Positions 62,253 to 64,000 of a stretch of 64,000 nt of DNA are shown in pieces. How positions within the stretch are numbered: position 1 is the stretch's first letter; every line of letters starts with the position of its first letter. Location of the stretch: positions 2,016,179 to 2,080,178 of the forward strand of contig NZ_SJPR01000001.1 of assembly GCF_007859955.1 (NCBI RefSeq), in the 5' to 3' direction. This stretch comes from Botrimarina colliarenosi (GTDB lineage Bacteria; Planctomycetota; Planctomycetia; Pirellulales; Lacipirellulaceae). The position numbers and the translations under genes were made by a program. The notes beneath the pieces were generated by a model. That model had not been told where the DNA came from. It did no database searches and saw only the letters and a program-made list of their open reading frames with translations.

Positions 62253-63524
62253 ATGCGTCGCGTCGTCATCACCGGTATGGGCTGCGTCACGCCGCTCGGT
62301 CACACGGTCCCCGAGCTGTGGAGCAACCTGCTCGAGTGCAAGAGCGCCGTCGGTCCGACGACGCTGTTCGACGCCAGCTCGTTCCCAACGCGGATCGGCG
62401 CCGAGGTGCGGGACTGGTCGGTCGCCAAGGTCGGGCTCGATCCGGCCGAGTGGGAGCTCCGTGGCCGCCACACCCGTTTCGCCGCCGGCGCCGCCAAGCA
62501 GGCGATGGACCAGTCGGGCGTCGCGGGCTCGGTCGACCCGACGCGGATGGGCGTCTATCTCGGCGCCGGCGAGGGGCAGCAGGACTTCGATTCGTTCGCG
62601 CGGATGATGACCGTCGCGATGAAGGGGGGGCAGCTCGACATCGCCCGCTTCGTTCAGGAAGGGATCAAGACGCTCGACCCGCAGCTCGAGCTCGAGCAAG
62701 AGCCCAACATGCCGGCCGGCTACCTGGCGGCGATGTTCGACGCCCAAGGCCCCAACAGCAATTGCCTCACGGCGTGCGCGGCCAGCAGCCAGGCGATCGG
62801 CGAGGCGACCGAGATCCTCCGCCGCGGCGACGCCGACGTGATGCTCTCGGGCGGCTGCCACAGCATGATCCACCCGTTCGGCGTGACCGGCTTCAATCTG
62901 CTGACCGCCCTCAGCGAGCGGAACGACGAGCCCGAGCGCGCGAGCCGTCCGTTCGACAAAGGCCGCGACGGCTTCGTCCTCGGCGAGGGGGGCGCCATGG
63001 TGGTCCTCGAAGAGTACGAGCACGCCAAGAAGCGCGGCGCGACGATCTACGGCGAGCTGCTCGGCTACGGCGCGACGGCGGACGCCTTCCGCATCACCGA
63101 CACCCACCCCGAGGGGCGCGGCGCCACGACCTGCCTGAACATCGCCCTGGCCGACGCGAAGCGGAACCCCGACCAGATCGACTACGTCAACGCCCACGGT
63201 ACGAGCACGTCGGTGAACGACCGCGTCGAGTCGCTCGCGCTCAAGCAGGCGATGGGCGACATCGCCTACAAGACGCCCGTCAGCAGCACCAAGAGCATGA
63301 TGGGCCACCTGATCGCCGCCGCCGGCGCCACGGAGCTGATCATTTGCCTGCAGGTGCTGGCCGAGGGCGTGATGCCGCCGACGATCAACTACGAGACGCC
63401 CGACCCCGACTGCGACCTCGACTACATCCCGAACAAGCCGCGCGAGAAGAAGTGCACGACAGTGCTGTCGAACAGCTTCGGCTTCGGCGGGCAGAACGTC
63501 ACGCTGATCGCCGGCAGCGTCTGA
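62253..63524 (+). CDS. Beta-ketoacyl-ACP synthase (KAS II type)
   Basis: A 423-residue thiolase-fold enzyme that elongates a carrier-bound acyl chain. The catalytic triad is Cys175 (CLTACAASSQ), His315 (VNAHGTSTS) and His352 (MMGHLIAAAG), as in FabF. The sequence MRRVVITGMGCVTPLG and NSFGFGGQN is typical. It is the last gene of the acyl-carrier cluster. I do not call it fabF because the cluster context (extended ACP, two hotdog proteins) suggests a specialised pathway. Confidence 0.92.
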   Translation: MRRVVITGMGCVTPLGHTVPELWSNLLECKSAVGPTTLFDASSFPTRIGAEVRDWSVAKVGLDPAEWELRGRHTRFAAGAAKQAMDQSGVAGSVDPTRMGVYLGAGEGQQDFDSFARMMTVAMKGGQLDIARFVQEGIKTLDPQLELEQEPNMPAGYLAAMFDAQGPNSNCLTACAASSQAIGEATEILRRGDADVMLSGGCHSMIHPFGVTGFNLLTALSERNDEPERASRPFDKGRDGFVLGEGGAMVVLEEYEHAKKRGATIYGELLGYGATADAFRITDTHPEGRGATTCLNIALADAKRNPDQIDYVNAHGTSTSVNDRVESLALKQAMGDIAYKTPVSSTKSMMGHLIAAAGATELIICLQVLAEGVMPPTINYETPDPDCDLDYIPNKPREKKCTTVLSNSFGFGGQNVTLIAGSV

Positions 63525-63538
63525 GGCTCCGCCGCGTT

Positions 63539-63653
63539 CCCCCCTCCCTTTCAGGGAGGGGCCGGGGGAGGGTGAAACCGTTCAGGACAGGAGAGCCTTC
63601 CTGTGATGAGCGCGAAGACCCTCCCCTAACCCCTCCCCTGAAAGGGAGGGGGA
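63539..63653. repeat. Composite palindrome family E, copy 2
   Basis: About 115 bp and closely similar to the element at 43083: cccctccctttcagggaggg arms at both ends, and the central words caggacagg and cctgtgatga. It follows the ketosynthase gene. Confidence 0.9.
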
Positions 63654-63929
63654 TTCTTCCTGTTCTTGCGACGGTGTCGCCACGATTGGGCGATCCTCCC
63701 TCCGAAGCCAATCCGCTGACGCCGAGGCAGCTCCGAAGTCGCTGAGGCGATGTCCAACGCGGGGAGCTAGGTAGCCACTTCCTGGATCTCGCAGCAGTAT
63801 TCCGAAACTGCGGGAGGTGTCCCTGCTGCCAGGAGACCGCTGCGACTTCCCGGCTGGGCAAAGCCGCTGGTGTTGGTCCAACTTCGGCGACATCCCCAAC
63901 TCCCTCTTTGTTGTACCCACGGGGCTGAC
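63654..63929. other. Gap at the right edge, no gene seen
   Basis: No frame here carries a recognisable protein on either strand. Codon content is mixed and there is no ribosome-binding site or motif that I can support. Confidence 0.4.
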
Positions 63930-64000
63930 ATGAGTTCGCAGCCCACTTATTCCACCTCGACGACCACCTGCCTGATCTCTCCTGTGAAACGGAAGGGCGG
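63930..64000 (+). CDS. Possible partial gene at right edge
   Basis: An ATG at 63930 is followed by 23 open codons to the end of the window (MSSQPTYSTSTTTCLISPVK). There is no clear ribosome-binding site. It may be the start of a real gene or chance. Confidence 0.3.
   Translation, partial: MSSQPTYSTSTTTCLISPVKRKG

Noticed and set aside
62162..63745. Long plus-strand frame over the ketosynthase gene
   Set aside because: Out of frame with the clear ketosynthase and Arg/Gly-rich; a shadow frame.

Overview
The window is high-GC DNA that almost certainly comes from a planctomycete, probably of the Pirellulales. The evidence is a set of lineage-typical families: a DUF1559 pseudopilin-like protein, two PEP-CTERM proteins with dockerin-like EF loops, a BBP7-type outer-membrane barrel, a formylglycine sulfatase, several ECF sigma factors paired with Ser/Thr kinases, and a Wza-like exporter. 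No rRNA, tRNA, CRISPR array, phage or insertion sequence was found. The assignment rests on gene content, not on a marker phylogeny.

Layout. 1-6.5 kb: the start of a secreted protein, lnt with an upstream lipoprotein, a Tat-exported metallophosphoesterase and an AAA+ ATPase. 6.5-11.7 kb (minus): a PEP-CTERM protein, a DUF1559 protein and a small secreted protein, then an ECF sigma factor followed by a membrane Ser/Thr kinase. 12-15.4 kb: a BBP7-type barrel and two small proteins. 15.4-21 kb (minus): rpmI-rplT-pheS-pheT plus a short acyl-CoA ligase. 21-25.3 kb: amt, acs and a small membrane protein. 25.4-31 kb: a repeat-rich PEP-CTERM protein in lower-GC DNA, small membrane or secreted proteins and a FixJ-like regulator. 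31-34 kb: an ECF sigma factor overlapping a zinc-finger/kinase/3xPAS protein. 34-39 kb: a large esterase-like protein lacking its serine, a 77-residue protein with a clear terminator, and a membrane-protein pair. 39.5-44 kb: ferredoxin, a single-chain ECF sigma-Ser/Thr kinase fusion interrupted by TGA, a gamma-carbonic-anhydrase-like protein, and a sigma/anti-sigma pair. 44-51 kb: bioF, a coiled-coil membrane protein, cutA, a Wza-like exporter and a TPR protein. 51-60 kb: an MBL exonuclease-like protein, uppP, a methyltransferase, an AbrB/Doc toxin-antitoxin pair, hydrolases, a sulfatase and a J-domain protein. 60-63.5 kb: a compact acyl-carrier cluster (dehydratase, ACP, second hotdog protein, ketosynthase) behind a TATAAT promoter.

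Two themes stand out. First, transcription control by ECF sigma factors and Ser/Thr kinases occurs here in three physical arrangements: neighbouring genes, overlapping genes, and one fused polypeptide whose kinase C-lobe continues past an in-frame TGA. Second, intergenic DNA is full of long near-perfect palindromes of about a dozen sequence families, some in two or more copies. Every intergenic gap of the rpmI-rplT-pheS-pheT-ligase operon carries one, each from a different family.
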